Origin: Micrococcales bacterium KH10
Lineage (GTDB): Bacteria; Actinomycetota; Actinomycetes; Actinomycetales; Cellulomonadaceae
Assembly (NCBI GenBank): GCA_900188465.1
Contig: FZPE01000003.1
Location: 294,266 to 358,265 of the forward strand
Reading direction: 5' to 3'
DNA: 64,000 bases
Positions 42,061 through 52,522 of this stretch are shown one piece after another. The translations under genes and the position numbers were made by a program. The notes under the pieces were generated by a model. The model saw only the letters and a program-made list of their open reading frames with translations, was not told the origin of the DNA and made no database searches. Each line of letters starts with the position of its first letter. The first letter of the stretch is position 1.

Positions 42061-42888
42061 TCAGTGCCTCTCAAGACGCCCCTGACGGATAAAATCCACC
42101 ATTTGTTCCAGGTTCCGCTGGGCGGGTTCAGTGTGCAACTCGAACTGGTATTCGTGGCCGGTGCGCGGGCGCGCGGAACGCGCGAAGAACAGCTCCGAGG
42201 TGAGCACGCCGAGTTGTCTCAGCCGCTGCGCCAGCGCCTTCGATTGCGGCGTCAGATCGTCATTGTTTCCGGACGAGATAAAGGTCGCCGGGAACTGCTG
42301 CGTCACGTTTGGCAGCACTGATTGCGCCGCAAATAGCGAACTCGGTTCGGCCCAGTACGGATCGTCGGTATAGGTCACCAGCATCTCTCGTACTGCTGCC
42401 GCGAATGATCCTTTGGCGCTCGCCATCATCGCGGCGTCATACACACCACACTGCAACACTGTTGCGACCACGTCGATGTCGGGAGCCAAGGCGGGCATCC
42501 CCAGTTTCGCCGCGTACTGATCATTCGTTGCCGCGAGCGCCGCTTGCGCCGCAATGTTCGCACCTGCCGAGTCGCCCGCCAGCACGATCTTCCTGTTGTC
42601 TATCCCCCACCGCTGGCCCCGCTCAGCAAGGTAATTGAGCGCCTGAAAGACCTGGCGTACGGGGGTCGGATAGTGCGCAATGGGCGCAAGGGTGTAGTTC
42701 ACCGCGACAACATTGAACCCTTCAGCCGCAAGTACCTCAAAATACCGGACGAGCTCGTCCTTCGAACCGCCGATCCAACCGCCCCCGTGCAGCCAGACGA
42801 TGGTGGCATCGGCCGGTCGTGGTGACAGCGCCGGGTAGACATCGAACAAGGCGTCCGCAGCTTCGTCATAGCGAATATCAGCGATCAC
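42061..42888 (-). CDS. alpha/beta hydrolase of the hormone-sensitive-lipase type
   Basis: This 275-residue esterase-like enzyme has the oxyanion motif WLHGGGWIGGS, the nucleophile GDSAGANIAAQ, an acid in SSGNNDDLTPQS and the His in RTGHEYQFELH. It starts with the GTG at 42888, preceded by GGAGGGGAG; the open frame continues upstream into ilvC in another frame and is not used. It is separated from ilvC by a strong terminator, so it probably has its own promoter. Confidence 0.85.
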   Translation of the reverse strand: MIADIRYDEAADALFDVYPALSPRPADATIVWLHGGGWIGGSKDELVRYFEVLAAEGFNVVAVNYTLAPIAHYPTPVRQVFQALNYLAERGQRWGIDNRKIVLAGDSAGANIAAQAALAATNDQYAAKLGMPALAPDIDVVATVLQCGVYDAAMMASAKGSFAAAVREMLVTYTDDPYWAEPSSLFAAQSVLPNVTQQFPATFISSGNNDDLTPQSKALAQRLRQLGVLTSELFFARSARPRTGHEYQFELHTEPAQRNLEQMVDFIRQGRLERH

Positions 42889-43034
42889 CTGTCCATTCTC
42901 CCCTCCGCCACTGCTCCGCACTCGCACCGCCACGGCTGCACGGGGTGCTCGTCTGTTGTCGCAGAGAAACTTTCTTGTCGACGGTTTGTTTCCCGGCAAC
43001 ACGAAAGAAAACCTGCGGCAATAGGTGAGGAAAC

Positions 43035-43074
43035 GCCGAGGGCCGCATCGGACGATTCCGGTGCGGCCCTCGGC
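43035..43074 (-). terminator. terminator of the ilvBNC operon
   Basis: Fifteen-base arms (GCCGAGGGCCGCA on the minus strand and its complement, with one mismatch near the loop) enclose 10 bases, followed by GTTTCC on the minus strand. It lies 17 bases after the ilvC stop. Confidence 0.8.
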
Positions 43075-43091
43075 GGCAGAACTCACATTGA

Positions 43092-44168
<1,077 letters not shown>

Positions 44169-44179
44169 TCAGGTACAAC

Positions 44180-44704
44180 TTACGCGGTGCGGGTGACACG
44201 ATCTAGTGCTCGTTCGGTCATTGACCTGGATCCACGAGAGATCCCGACCACACCTGACTTCACGATTTCGCGGATCCCGTATGGTTCCAGCGCCGCGAGC
44301 AACGCCGTCAGTTTATCCGGGTTGCCTGTCGCCTCAATGGTGAGCGCGTCAGGCTGCAGGTCGACGACGTGCGCCCTGAAGAGGTCGACGACCTCGAGCA
44401 CACTGGTTCGCATCGACTGATCGGCACGGACCTTGATCAGCATCAGTTCGCGTTGCACTGAGGCTGAGTTGTCCAATTCAATGATCTTGATGACATGGAC
44501 GAGCTTGTTGAGCTGCTTGGTGACCTGCTCAAGCGGCTGATCATCCACGTCGACCACCACGGTCACACGGGAGAACTCCTCGTGTTCGGTGGGGCCGACC
44601 GCCAAGGAATGGATGTTGAACGCGCGGCGCGCGAACAGGCCAGCGACGCGGGTGAGGACACCGGGCTTGTTCTCGACGAGAACAGCGAGTGTATGACGAG
44701 TCAT
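44180..44704 (-). CDS. ilvN: acetolactate synthase small (regulatory) subunit
   Basis: This 174-residue protein has an N-terminal ACT domain (HTLAVLVENKPGVLTRVAGLF, about 3-80) that binds valine and a C-terminal domain (about 85-174, ELMLIKVRAD, GNPDKLTALLAALEPYGIREIVKSG). It activates IlvB and gives feedback inhibition. The ATG at 44704 is preceded by an AGG about 7 bases upstream; the longer frame runs into ilvB and is not used. It lies 17 bases after ilvB. Confidence 0.95.
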   Translation of the reverse strand: MTRHTLAVLVENKPGVLTRVAGLFARRAFNIHSLAVGPTEHEEFSRVTVVVDVDDQPLEQVTKQLNKLVHVIKIIELDNSASVQRELMLIKVRADQSMRTSVLEVVDLFRAHVVDLQPDALTIEATGNPDKLTALLAALEPYGIREIVKSGVVGISRGSRSMTERALDRVTRTA

Positions 44705-44721
44705 GATGAAACCTGTCCCTT

Positions 44722-46539
44722 TCAGTCTTCGCGTTCCCAAGCCGGCGAGATGCCGCGCGCGTATTGAATATCGTCGTTGCTGACGCCTGCGGCGACCATG
44801 GGCCACACCATGGCGTCGCGGGACACCGTGAAGTCGATGATCACTGGCTGGTCGTCGATCTCCTTGGCGCGCTTGATGGTGGCGTCTACTTCGGCTTCGC
44901 TTTCGGCTCGCAGTCCGGCGCAGCCGTAGGCGGCTGCCAGTTTGACGAAGTCGGGTACGCGACGAGTGCCGTGTCCGGTGTGCAGGTCGGTGTTCGAGTA
45001 ACGGTTGTCGTAGAACAGGGTCTGCCATTGACGCACCATGCCGAGCGATGAGTTGTTGATCACCGCGACCTTGATGGGTATCTCGTTGATCACACAGGTG
45101 GCCAGTTCCTGGTTGGTCATCTGGAAGCAGCCGTCGCCGTCGATCGCCCAGACCTCACGGTCTGGCTGGCCCACCTTGGCGCCCATCGCGGCCGGCACCG
45201 AGTAGCCCATGGTTCCCAATCCACCGGAGTTGATCCAGGTGTTGGGGTGTTCGTACCGAATGAACTGTGATGCCCACATCTGGTGCTGTCCCACACCGGC
45301 GACGAAGATCGCGTCCGGGTCAGAAAGCGCCCCGAGACGTTCGATCACGTGTTGCGGCGCGAGTAGACCGTCGGCGGTCGGGGTGTAACCGAGCGGGTAG
45401 GTCTCACGCCAGTCGTCGATCTGACGCCACCATGCTCCGAGGTCGGGCTTGCCGTTCTTCTCGTGTTCTTGAGCCAGTTCAGGCAGCAGATCAGTGATGA
45501 CCTCTTGGAGGTCGCCAACGATCGGCACATCCACGACTCGGTTCTTGCCGATTTCGGCGGGATCGATGTCGGCGTGCACGATGGCGGCTTTGGGAGCAAA
45601 ACTCGAGAGCTTGCCGGTGACGCGGTCATCGAATCGGGCGCCAAGCGCCACAACCAGGTCTGCTTTTTGCAATGCAGCCACTGCCGCGACTGTGCCGTGC
45701 ATACCCGGCATGCCCAGGTTCTGCGGGTGCGAGTCGGGGACCGCGCCGCGGGCCATCAGTGTGGTGACCACGGCCGCACCGGACTCGTCCACAAGCCTGC
45801 GCAGTGCGTCAGAGGCACCGGAACGGATGATGCCGCCGCCGACGTAGAGCACCGGACGCTTCGCGGTTGCGAGGAGCTTCGCGGCTTCACGCACTTGCTT
45901 GCCGTGGGGCTTGGTCACAGGACGGTAGCCGGGTAGTTGCACTTCTTGCGGCCACTGGAATTTCGTGTCGGTCTGCAGCGCAGACTTTGCGACATCCACC
46001 AGGACCGGTCCTGGCCGGCCGCTTGCCGCCAGATGGAATGCCTCCGCGATAACCCGAGGGATCTCGTCCGGGTCGGTCACCAAGAAGTTGTGTTTGGTCA
46101 CCGGCAGGGTGATACCGACGATGTCGGCTTCTTGGAAGGCGTCCGTTCCGATCAGCGAAGCGCCGACCTGCCCGGTGATGGCCACCATCGGGATGGAGTC
46201 CATGTTGGCGTCCGCCAACGGTGTTACGAGGTTGGTCGCGCCCGGCCCGGAAGTGGCGATGGTGACACCGACGCGACCGGTCGCGTGCGCGTATCCCGAC
46301 GCAGCGTGTCCCCCGGCTTGCTCGTGGCGCACCAAGATATGGCGTAGTTTGCCTGAGTCCATTAATGGGTCGTACGCAGGAAGGATTGCGCCGCCTGGGA
46401 TACCGAAGACCGTATCGACGCCGACTTCTTCCAACGACCGTACTAGCGACTGGGCGCCGGTCATTACTTCTGAACTCGTCGATGCGGTTTTGGTTGTCGG
46501 TCCTGGACGGCCCGGCGGATTGGTCATCTTCTGTGACAT
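44722..46539 (-). CDS. ilvB: acetolactate synthase large (catalytic) subunit
   Basis: This 605-residue TPP enzyme condenses two pyruvates, or pyruvate with 2-oxobutyrate, at the head of valine, leucine and isoleucine synthesis. The catalytic Glu and the [15 protein letters not shown] region are near residue 45, the FAD-binding linker in the middle ([16 protein letters not shown]), and the TPP/Mg motif [15 protein letters not shown] near 500. AGGAGCAGGAA precedes the ATG. It is the first structural gene of ilvBNC, controlled by the attenuator at 46706-46832. Confidence 0.96.
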   Translation of the reverse strand: MSQKMTNPPGRPGPTTKTASTSSEVMTGAQSLVRSLEEVGVDTVFGIPGGAILPAYDPLMDSGKLRHILVRHEQAGGHAASGYAHATGRVGVTIATSGPGATNLVTPLADANMDSIPMVAITGQVGASLIGTDAFQEADIVGITLPVTKHNFLVTDPDEIPRVIAEAFHLAASGRPGPVLVDVAKSALQTDTKFQWPQEVQLPGYRPVTKPHGKQVREAAKLLATAKRPVLYVGGGIIRSGASDALRRLVDESGAAVVTTLMARGAVPDSHPQNLGMPGMHGTVAAVAALQKADLVVALGARFDDRVTGKLSSFAPKAAIVHADIDPAEIGKNRVVDVPIVGDLQEVITDLLPELAQEHEKNGKPDLGAWWRQIDDWRETYPLGYTPTADGLLAPQHVIERLGALSDPDAIFVAGVGQHQMWASQFIRYEHPNTWINSGGLGTMGYSVPAAMGAKVGQPDREVWAIDGDGCFQMTNQELATCVINEIPIKVAVINNSSLGMVRQWQTLFYDNRYSNTDLHTGHGTRRVPDFVKLAAAYGCAGLRAESEAEVDATIKRAKEIDDQPVIIDFTVSRDAMVWPMVAAGVSNDDIQYARGISPAWERED

Positions 46540-46705
46540 TTCCTGCTCCTGATCATCACGTTGCTGAACTACGGCATCGGCCGGGTCTGGCCTTGTATGT
46601 CCAGACCCGGCGAGCGAGCCAAAGCGCGCACGATACCGAGTGCAAGGTGTCTCGTGAACAACCTCTTATCACCGCGAGCAATTCGTAAGCCAACGTGGTG
46701 ACATG

Positions 46706-46744
46706 AAAAAACCCCTCGTCCTTTGTGAGGAACTTCGAGGGGTT
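46706..46744 (-). terminator. attenuator terminator of ilvBNC
   Basis: On the minus strand AACCCCTC and GAGGGGTT form 8-base arms (46737-46744 and 46710-46717) with about 19 bases between, followed by a run of six U residues. It lies about 165 bases before ilvB and right after the pause hairpin. Confidence 0.85.
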
Positions 46745-46789
46745 AGCGCGCAGTCGATGCCCTGAACTGTCAGCCTCAGGCTGCGCGCT
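46745..46789 (-). promoter_or_regulatory. pause hairpin of the ilvB leader
   Basis: AGCGCGCAG and its complement CTGCGCGCT form a 9-base stem at the two ends of the element. The last codons of the leader peptide run into the first arm. As in the cimA leader, the second arm ends in GCGCTAACC and passes directly into the terminator, so the two leaders share one design. Confidence 0.65.
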
Positions 46790-46832
46790 CAGGTACTACT
46801 AGGAGTGTCATCGACTGCATGGAGATAACCAT
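46776..46832 (-). CDS. ilvB leader peptide
   Basis: An 18-codon frame MVISMQSMTLLVVPERAA has Leu-Leu-Val-Val in a row, followed by the pause hairpin and the terminator. This is the pattern of ilvB leader peptides in other actinobacteria. AAAGG lies 3-4 bases before the ATG. Starvation for leucine or valine would stall the ribosome at these codons and let transcription pass into ilvBNC. Confidence 0.75.
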   Translation of the reverse strand: MVISMQSMTLLVVPERAA

Positions 46833-46856
46833 ACGCCTTTCAATGCGAGTTGTCAC

Positions 46857-46988
46857 ATGCCCCGGTATCAGAGCATGCTCATTGGCAAAGCCCGTCGGAA
46901 GACCGAGGTCCTCACCACTGAGGTCGAAGACGCGAAGAAGACCCGGCAGAAACAACAAACGGGCGGGATAAAACTCCGCACCGCCTAA
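46857..46988 (+). other. short charged open frame upstream of the ilvB leader, doubtful
   Basis: A 43-codon frame begins MPRYQSMLIGKARRKTEV and is rich in Lys, Arg, Thr and Gln. It has no SD and lies antisense to the ilvB promoter region. The gap 46833-47261 otherwise holds the ilvB promoter, the tandem repeat at 46998-47057 and the promoter of the next gene. I do not count it as a gene without further support. Confidence 0.2.
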
Positions 46989-46997
46989 GCCCGGGAC

Positions 46998-47057
46998 TAC
47001 GCGATCAATCTATATGAGGCACAAGACGGGTTACGCGATCAACTTGACATGAGGCAC
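46998..47057 (+). repeat. tandem pair of about 34 bases
   Basis: TACGCGATCAA occurs at 46998-47008 and 47032-47042, and ATGAGGCAC at 47014-47022 and 47049-47057, so a block of about 25 bases is repeated with a 34-35 base step. The second copy contains TTGACA (47044-47049), a perfect -35 box. It may be a doubled binding site upstream of the membrane protein gene at 47262. Confidence 0.6.
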
Positions 47058-47261
47058 CACGATGCCTGAAACAAATGTGTCGCAGCACCGACCTGGCAAT
47101 ACGTGACAAAGACCACACTTGCGGGAATTTCAGTCAAATGGGACCTTGTGCCCAAGGGGGGATTAGTCCGATTCGACAGGATTGTCACATCGACACGAAC
47201 CAGTCGAAACCGGACAGGCAACGAGCCTGGACGGCTTACGAAAAATTATGGAGGGAATCCC

Positions 47262-47840
47262 ATGGATCGCAAGACACTAGACAAGTTGCTTTCGGCAACT
47301 GGCGCCGTACTCGCGGCGGTGCTGCTGCTCGGTGGCATTTTGCTCGTCTGGGCGGGTTCGTTCGTCAACGACCAAGTCTCAAGCCAGTTGTCTGCGCAAG
47401 ACATCACGATGCCTGAGGGCGGCGCACTCGAGAGTCTTAGCGATGAGGACCGCAAGGAACTCGAGCCATTTGCTGGACAGCCTCTTGACGGCGCACGTCA
47501 AGCCAAGGCTTTCGCCGACCACTACATCTACGCGCACATGATGGCTTCATCTGACGGACGGACCTACCAGCAGGTCAGCGCCGAATACAACGCGCTCGAC
47601 GATAAAACCACCGAAGAAGCACAGGAACTAGGCAACCTGCGTCGCAGCCTGCTGGACGGCAACACCCTGCGCGGCACGCTGCTGACAGCTTACGCCTTCG
47701 GCACCATCGGTGAGATCGCACTGATCGCCTCCGGCGTGGCTTTCGGTGGAGCAGCTCTGCTCGGTGTCCTGTCCGTCTTGGGATTCCGCCACGCGAAGAA
47801 GGCTGAGGTAAAACGAAAGGCTGACGCGGCTGCGGCGTAG
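47262..47840 (+). CDS. two-TM membrane protein, unknown
   Basis: This 192-residue protein has a membrane helix at about residues 10-32 (SATGAVLAAVLLLGGILLVWAG), an outer loop with SFVNDQVSSQLSAQDITMPE and HYIYAHMM, and a second helix near 148-175. The C-terminus is Lys-rich and cytoplasmic. Related actinobacterial proteins are sometimes named aromatic ring-opening dioxygenase LigA, but nothing dioxygenase-like is visible, so that name is probably an old misannotation. GGAGGG lies 6 bases before the ATG at 47262. A 16-base perfect inverted repeat follows the gene. Confidence 0.7.
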   Translation: MDRKTLDKLLSATGAVLAAVLLLGGILLVWAGSFVNDQVSSQLSAQDITMPEGGALESLSDEDRKELEPFAGQPLDGARQAKAFADHYIYAHMMASSDGRTYQQVSAEYNALDDKTTEEAQELGNLRRSLLDGNTLRGTLLTAYAFGTIGEIALIASGVAFGGAALLGVLSVLGFRHAKKAEVKRKADAAAA

Positions 47841-47863
47841 TTCGCAACGGTCGTTCCCTGCCT

Positions 47864-47911
47864 GATGTGGCCCTTGCTACCCCGGTATTACGGGATAGCA
47901 AGGGCCACATC
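47864..47911. terminator. inverted repeat after the membrane protein gene
   Basis: Perfect 16-base arms (GATGTGGCCCTTGCTA at 47864-47879 and its complement at 47896-47911) enclose 16 bases. No U run follows on either strand, so it is an intrinsic-like stem that may need a factor. Confidence 0.55.
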
Positions 47912-47990
47912 GCATGGGGAACGCAGCATGGGAACGTGGCAGGCGAGAGGTGAGTGGCAAGACCGGACGAGGCCCGGGCGGCAGTTCACC

Positions 47991-47996
47991 TAGGAT
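47991..47996 (+). promoter_or_regulatory. -10 box of a leaderless GNAT transcript
   Basis: TAGGAT ends 6 bases before the ATG at 48003, with no SD between. Confidence 0.55.
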
Positions 47997-48002
47997 GCCG
48001 TT

Positions 48003-48518
48003 ATGGTCACCGTCACCGGGTCATCCTTCCAGCCGCCATCGAATGTACGGATCATTCCTGCGGATACTGACAGACTTCGCTCCGCCTGCCAGGCGGTTCG
48101 GTGGGAGGTGTTCGTCATCGAGCAGCAGGTGCCGTTCGCACTCGAGATCGATGCCCGCGATTTCTTGGACAGCACTGTTCATCTAGCGGCGGTCGATGAA
48201 GATGACCAGGTTGTCGGGACAGTACGAGTGCTACGTGACAGCCCGGAGCAGTTCCATCTGGGACGACTCGCGGTGCTGCCAGCAGCCCGCGGGCACGGCG
48301 CCGGAAGTGCGCTGGTGACGGCAGTGCACGACGCGGTCGCCGCACTGCTGCCGACCGCAGCAACAGCGGTCATCATCGCTGAAGCGCAGGTTCAGGCCGC
48401 GGCGATGTACACCAAACTCGGCTATGAGGCGGTCTCATTGCAGACCTTCATGGAGGCCGGGATCGAGCACCAGACGATGTCAGTGACGGTCACTGGCGTT
48501 AGGCAGTCGGAGCAGTGA
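48003..48518 (+). CDS. GNAT family N-acetyltransferase
   Basis: This 171-residue protein is an ElaA/PhnO-like GNAT: VRWEVFVIEQQVPFALEID at about 33-51, then the acetyl-CoA-binding GRLAVLPAARGHGAGSAL and the C-terminal AAAMYTKLGYEAV. The start is leaderless. It overlaps the next GNAT gene by 20 bases in convergent orientation. The acceptor amine is unknown. Confidence 0.9.
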   Translation: MVTVTGSSFQPPSNVRIIPADTDRLRSACQAVRWEVFVIEQQVPFALEIDARDFLDSTVHLAAVDEDDQVVGTVRVLRDSPEQFHLGRLAVLPAARGHGAGSALVTAVHDAVAALLPTAATAVIIAEAQVQAAAMYTKLGYEAVSLQTFMEAGIEHQTMSVTVTGVRQSEQ

Positions 48519-49089
48519 AGCGCGGCGAGTACATGCTGCCTTGCGGGTCGAACTCGTCGGCCAGCAGCGACATGACGATCCCGTCGGTGTACGAGTCCTC
48601 GTCTTTGGCGTAGTCACGCAGTACGCCCTCTTCTCGGAATCCCACCGATTCGTAGAGGCCTTTCGCCCGCGCGTTCAAGGCAAGCACGACGAGTCCGACC
48701 CGGTGCAGTCCAAGACCATGCGGTGCAGGAGCGAAAGCGACTTCGAGCACCCGGAAAACCGCTTCACGGCCATATCCGCGACCTCGATGACCCGGCAACA
48801 TCGACATCCGCAGGTCAGCACGACCGGCGATCTGATCCATCTGAGTCAGCACCACGTGCCCGATGAGTTCATCGGAGTCAACCGCCGTGACCGCATAGTC
48901 AATACGATCGGTGCGTTCTTGGACCCGATCGAGCCATCGCTCGAAATCTGCTCTAGTCTCCGCGGGTACCAGGCCGGTCAGTCGTGACGTCACCGGATCG
49001 TGCGCCCCCTCCCACAGGGCATCACGGTCGGTATCGCGTAGAAACCGCAGTTTGATCAGTTCGCCGACGACTTCCGGCCCGGGGTTCAT
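48499..49089 (-). CDS. GNAT family N-acetyltransferase (RimJ-like)
   Basis: This 196-residue acetyltransferase has the RimJ/SpeG-like plan: [21 protein letters not shown], then the acetyl-CoA loop [14 protein letters not shown] and [22 protein letters not shown]. Its ATG overlaps the gatB stop (ATGA), so it is the last gene of the gatCAB transcript. It could modify ribosomal or other N-termini, but this is inferred from fold only. Confidence 0.9.
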   Translation of the reverse strand: MNPGPEVVGELIKLRFLRDTDRDALWEGAHDPVTSRLTGLVPAETRADFERWLDRVQERTDRIDYAVTAVDSDELIGHVVLTQMDQIAGRADLRMSMLPGHRGRGYGREAVFRVLEVAFAPAPHGLGLHRVGLVVLALNARAKGLYESVGFREEGVLRDYAKDEDSYTDGIVMSLLADEFDPQGSMYSPRFTAPTA

Positions 49090-50597
49090 GACCCGTTCAC
49101 CCGTTCCAAAACCAGTTCGCGCACTCGGCCAGCGTCTGCCTGACCGCGGGTCGCCTTCATGACCGCACCGATGATCGCACCGACCGGTCCGAGGTTGCCG
49201 CCACGAATCTTGTCCGCGATATCGGGCTGGGCGGCCAACGCCTCATCGATGGCGGCAAGCAATGGACCATCGTCGGAGACGACTTCCAATCCGCGATCCT
49301 GCACTACCTGTGCCGGACCGCCTTCGCCTGCGAGCACACCGGCAAGTACCTGGCGTGCAAGCTTGTCGTTGATCTTGCCGTCGTCGACAAGTTGCTGCAG
49401 TTCGGCAACCTGCACCGGGGTGATGGCAAGGTCCGCGATCGCCACGTCCTGCTCTTTTGCGGTACGAGCGAGTTCGCCCATCCACCATTTGCGAGCGCCC
49501 GCTGCGCTTGTTCCGGCAGCGATGGTGGTTTCGATCAGGTCAATGGCGTCGGCGTTGATCACGTCGCGCATCTCCAAATCGGAGTAACCCCAGTCCGCCT
49601 GCAACCGGCGCCGCCGTGCCGCCGGCAATTCGGGCAGTGTGGCGCGGATCTCCTCGACCCATTCCCGGCTCGGGGAGACGGGAGCAAGATCAGGCTCCGG
49701 GAAGTACCGGTAGTCTTCTGCATCGGATTTGACGCGTCCAGACGAGGTCTCGCCCGTGTCCTCATGGAAGTGACGAGTCTCCTGAATGACCGTGCCACCG
49801 GCATCAAGGATGGCGGCTTGACGAGATACCTCGAAGCGCACCGCCTTCTCGATGGAGCGGAATGAGTTGACGTTCTTGGTCTCGGTACGGGTTCCCAAGG
49901 GCGATTCCGGCGTGGGCCGCAGCGACAGGTTCACGTCCGCACGGACATTGCCGCGTTCCATGCGGGCTTCGGAGACGTCCAGAGCACGGAAAATGTCGCG
50001 CAGTGTCTGCACATAGGCGCGCGCTACCTCGGGTGCTCGCTCCCCTACTCCGGTGATCGGACGGGTCACGATCTCGACGAGCGGGATTCCGGCACGGTTA
50101 TAGTCGACGAGCGAATACGCCGCGCCGTGGATACGTCCGCCATCGCCGCCAACGTGGGTGTTCTTGCCAGCGTCTTCTTCCATATGGGCGCGTTCGATCT
50201 CGACACGGTAGACAGTGCCATCTTCGAGTTCGACGTCAAGGTATCCGTCGTAGGCGATCGGCTCGTCGTACTGCGAGATCTGGTAATTCTTCGGCACGTC
50301 CGGGTAGAAGTAGTTCTTTCGGGCGAAGCGGCAGGTCTCAGCGATTTTGCAGTTCAGCGCCAGGCCGATGCGGATCGCGTACTCGACTGCCTCACCATTG
50401 ACCACGGGAAGCGAACCGGGCAGACCAAGTGAGACCGGGGTGGTCTCTGAGTTGGGTTCGGCGCCAAAACTGACCCCGGCTGCGCAGAACATCTTGGTAC
50501 GAGTGCCCAGTTCTACGTGAACTTCGATGCCGAGCACTGGGTCATATTTGGCTATTGCCTCATCGAAATCGACAAGGTCCACGGGTGCGGCCGCCAT
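49086..50597 (-). CDS. gatB: aspartyl/glutamyl-tRNA amidotransferase subunit B
   Basis: This 503-residue subunit of GatCAB binds misacylated Glu-tRNAGln or Asp-tRNAAsn and phosphorylates the side chain. It has EIAVHVE-like opening read [18 protein letters not shown], the [18 protein letters not shown] motif, and a C-terminal YqeY-like tail domain. The start ATG at 50597 shares a base with the gatA stop TAA. Confidence 0.95.
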   Translation of the reverse strand: MAAAPVDLVDFDEAIAKYDPVLGIEVHVELGTRTKMFCAAGVSFGAEPNSETTPVSLGLPGSLPVVNGEAVEYAIRIGLALNCKIAETCRFARKNYFYPDVPKNYQISQYDEPIAYDGYLDVELEDGTVYRVEIERAHMEEDAGKNTHVGGDGGRIHGAAYSLVDYNRAGIPLVEIVTRPITGVGERAPEVARAYVQTLRDIFRALDVSEARMERGNVRADVNLSLRPTPESPLGTRTETKNVNSFRSIEKAVRFEVSRQAAILDAGGTVIQETRHFHEDTGETSSGRVKSDAEDYRYFPEPDLAPVSPSREWVEEIRATLPELPAARRRRLQADWGYSDLEMRDVINADAIDLIETTIAAGTSAAGARKWWMGELARTAKEQDVAIADLAITPVQVAELQQLVDDGKINDKLARQVLAGVLAGEGGPAQVVQDRGLEVVSDDGPLLAAIDEALAAQPDIADKIRGGNLGPVGAIIGAVMKATRGQADAGRVRELVLERVNGS

Positions 50598-52111
50598 TAT
50601 TTGACCTCCAACTCAGGGGCCTGGGACAGCAACGGTCCACCCCACTTGTTCTCTAGTGCCTTTTCAAGTGCTGCTCCGACGCGATAGAGCCGGTCGTCGG
50701 CCTTCGCGGGAGCGAGGATCTGGAAGCCGACTGGCAGACCGTCATCGGACAGTCCAGACGGCAAGGAGATGCCGGGCACCCCAGCCAGGTTTGCCGGGAT
50801 CGTGGCGACATCGTTGAGGTACATCGCCAGTGGGTCGTCGAGTTTCTCACCGAACTTGAAGGCCGTGGTCGGTGCCGTCGGCGAGACCAGCACATCCACA
50901 TTTTCGAAGGCGGCAGTGAAGTCGCGTTGAATCAAGGTACGCACTTTCTGCGCGGAGCCGTAGTACGCGTCGTAGTAACCAGCAGACAGCGCATAGGTAC
51001 CCAGGATGATGCGGCGCTTGACCTCGTCTCCGAATCCCGCCCCGCGGGTAGCCGACATCACTCGCTCCGCAGTCACGGGTCCGTCTTCTGGCTCGACGCG
51101 CAACCCGAAGCGCATGCCGTCGAATTTGGCCAGGTTGCTCGACGCCTCAGACGGCATGATCAAGTAGTAGGCGCTGAGCGCTGACGGGAAGTGCGGGCAG
51201 GACACCTCGGTGATCTCAGCACCAGCGGCACGCAGCAGATCGAGGGATTCCTCGAAGGACTTCGATACGCCGACTTGATATCCCTCTCCGCTCAACTCAC
51301 GCACTACACCAATACGCACCCCGGTCAGATCACCGGTCGCGCCTTGCTGCGCCGCAGCGACCAACGACGGGAGCGGCTCGTTGATCGAGGTCGAATCGTG
51401 CGGGTCGTAACCACCGATGATCTCGTGCAGGAGTGCCGAGTCCAAGACAGTACGGGTCACCGGTCCGGCCTGGTCCAAGGACGAGGCCATGGCGATCAGT
51501 CCGTACCGTGACACGCCGCCATAGGTCGGTTTGACACCGACCGATCCTGTGACTGCAGCCGGTTGCCGGATAGAGCCACCGGTGTCCGTTCCGATGGCGA
51601 GTGGCGCTTCGAAGGCTGCGACGGCCGCAGCTGAGCCACCGCCGGATCCTCCGGGGATACGCTCCAGGTCCCAGGGGTTCGCGGTGTTGCCATAAGCGGA
51701 GTGCTCGGTGGACGAGCCCATGGCGAACTCGTCCAAATTGGTCTTACCGAGAATGGGAAGTCCTGCGGCTTTGATCTTCTCGACAATCGTGGCGTCGTAG
51801 GGCGGCACCCAGCCTTCAAGGATCTTGGAGGCAGCGGTTGTCACAACATCTTTGGTGACGACAATGTCTTTAACCGCGATGGGAACGCCTGCCAGCGGCG
51901 AGGAGATCTCCCCTTGGGCGCGCTGAGCGTCGACCTGCCGCGCCTGCTCCAGTGCAACCTCAGCACTGACATGAATAAACGCGTTCAGTTGTGGTTCGAC
52001 AGCCTCAATCCGGTCAAGATGAGCCGTGACCAACTCAACGCTCGACACCTCACCGGAGGCAAACAACTTGGCTTGTTCGGCAGCCGAAAGCCGTGTGACG
52101 TCGCTGGTCAT
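50597..52111 (-). CDS. gatA: aspartyl/glutamyl-tRNA amidotransferase subunit A
   Basis: This 504-residue amidase releases ammonia from glutamine and passes it to GatB. The Ser-cisSer-Lys triad is visible: Lys in [13 protein letters not shown], Ser in [14 protein letters not shown] and [14 protein letters not shown]. The ATG at 52111 has GGTGAGGAG 5 bases upstream and lies one base after the gatC stop codon; the longer frame runs into gatC. Confidence 0.95.
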   Translation of the reverse strand: MTSDVTRLSAAEQAKLFASGEVSSVELVTAHLDRIEAVEPQLNAFIHVSAEVALEQARQVDAQRAQGEISSPLAGVPIAVKDIVVTKDVVTTAASKILEGWVPPYDATIVEKIKAAGLPILGKTNLDEFAMGSSTEHSAYGNTANPWDLERIPGGSGGGSAAAVAAFEAPLAIGTDTGGSIRQPAAVTGSVGVKPTYGGVSRYGLIAMASSLDQAGPVTRTVLDSALLHEIIGGYDPHDSTSINEPLPSLVAAAQQGATGDLTGVRIGVVRELSGEGYQVGVSKSFEESLDLLRAAGAEITEVSCPHFPSALSAYYLIMPSEASSNLAKFDGMRFGLRVEPEDGPVTAERVMSATRGAGFGDEVKRRIILGTYALSAGYYDAYYGSAQKVRTLIQRDFTAAFENVDVLVSPTAPTTAFKFGEKLDDPLAMYLNDVATIPANLAGVPGISLPSGLSDDGLPVGFQILAPAKADDRLYRVGAALEKALENKWGGPLLSQAPELEVK

Positions 52112-52112
52112 C

Positions 52113-52406
52113 TCACTCCTCACCCAGAATCTGCGGTACCGCGAATCGTCCGTCTTCTGCCTGCGGAGCCGCGCCGAGCGCAGCAGCGACTGGCAATGCA
52201 GGTGCCGGTTCATCAGCACGGAAGACATTCGAGATTGGCAATGGGTGACTGGTGGCAGGTGCGTCACCTGCCACAGCACTCACCTGAGCAACCGATTCGA
52301 CGATGACGTCGAGCTCACCGGCAAGTCGAGTGATCTCATCAGGGCGCAGATCGATACGGGCGAGTGCCGCGACGCGCGCGACCTCGTCTTCAGAGATGGT
52401 GGACAT
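52113..52406 (-). CDS. gatC: aspartyl/glutamyl-tRNA amidotransferase subunit C
   Basis: This 97-residue subunit stabilises GatA and GatB. It has [21 protein letters not shown] at the start and the [13 protein letters not shown] segment ([10 protein letters not shown]) at about 68-77. The ATG at 52406 follows a TAAACT box by 7 bases with no SD, so the gatCAB message is leaderless at gatC. The first 8 codons of the longer frame would fall in the promoter. Confidence 0.92.
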   Translation of the reverse strand: MSTISEDEVARVAALARIDLRPDEITRLAGELDVIVESVAQVSAVAGDAPATSHPLPISNVFRADEPAPALPVAAALGAAPQAEDGRFAVPQILGEE

Positions 52407-52413
52407 GCCCACC

Positions 52414-52419
52414 AGTTTA
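52414..52419 (-). promoter_or_regulatory. -10 box of a leaderless gatCAB transcript
   Basis: TAAACT on the minus strand ends 7 bases before the gatC ATG at 52406. The same hexamer and spacing precede the sortase gene. Confidence 0.6.
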
Positions 52420-52522
52420 CGCTGCTTCACCTGGGCACGCGCTCACCGTAACCACGAATGTACTCGTCGACATGGCGAACTTCCGCCCGAACGATTCCAC
52501 GTTGGCATTATCCTACGAAATA

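Noticed and set aside
47262..47840. Aromatic ring-opening dioxygenase LigA
   Set aside because: The protein is a short two-helix membrane protein with no metal-binding His pattern; the name would be a carried-over error.
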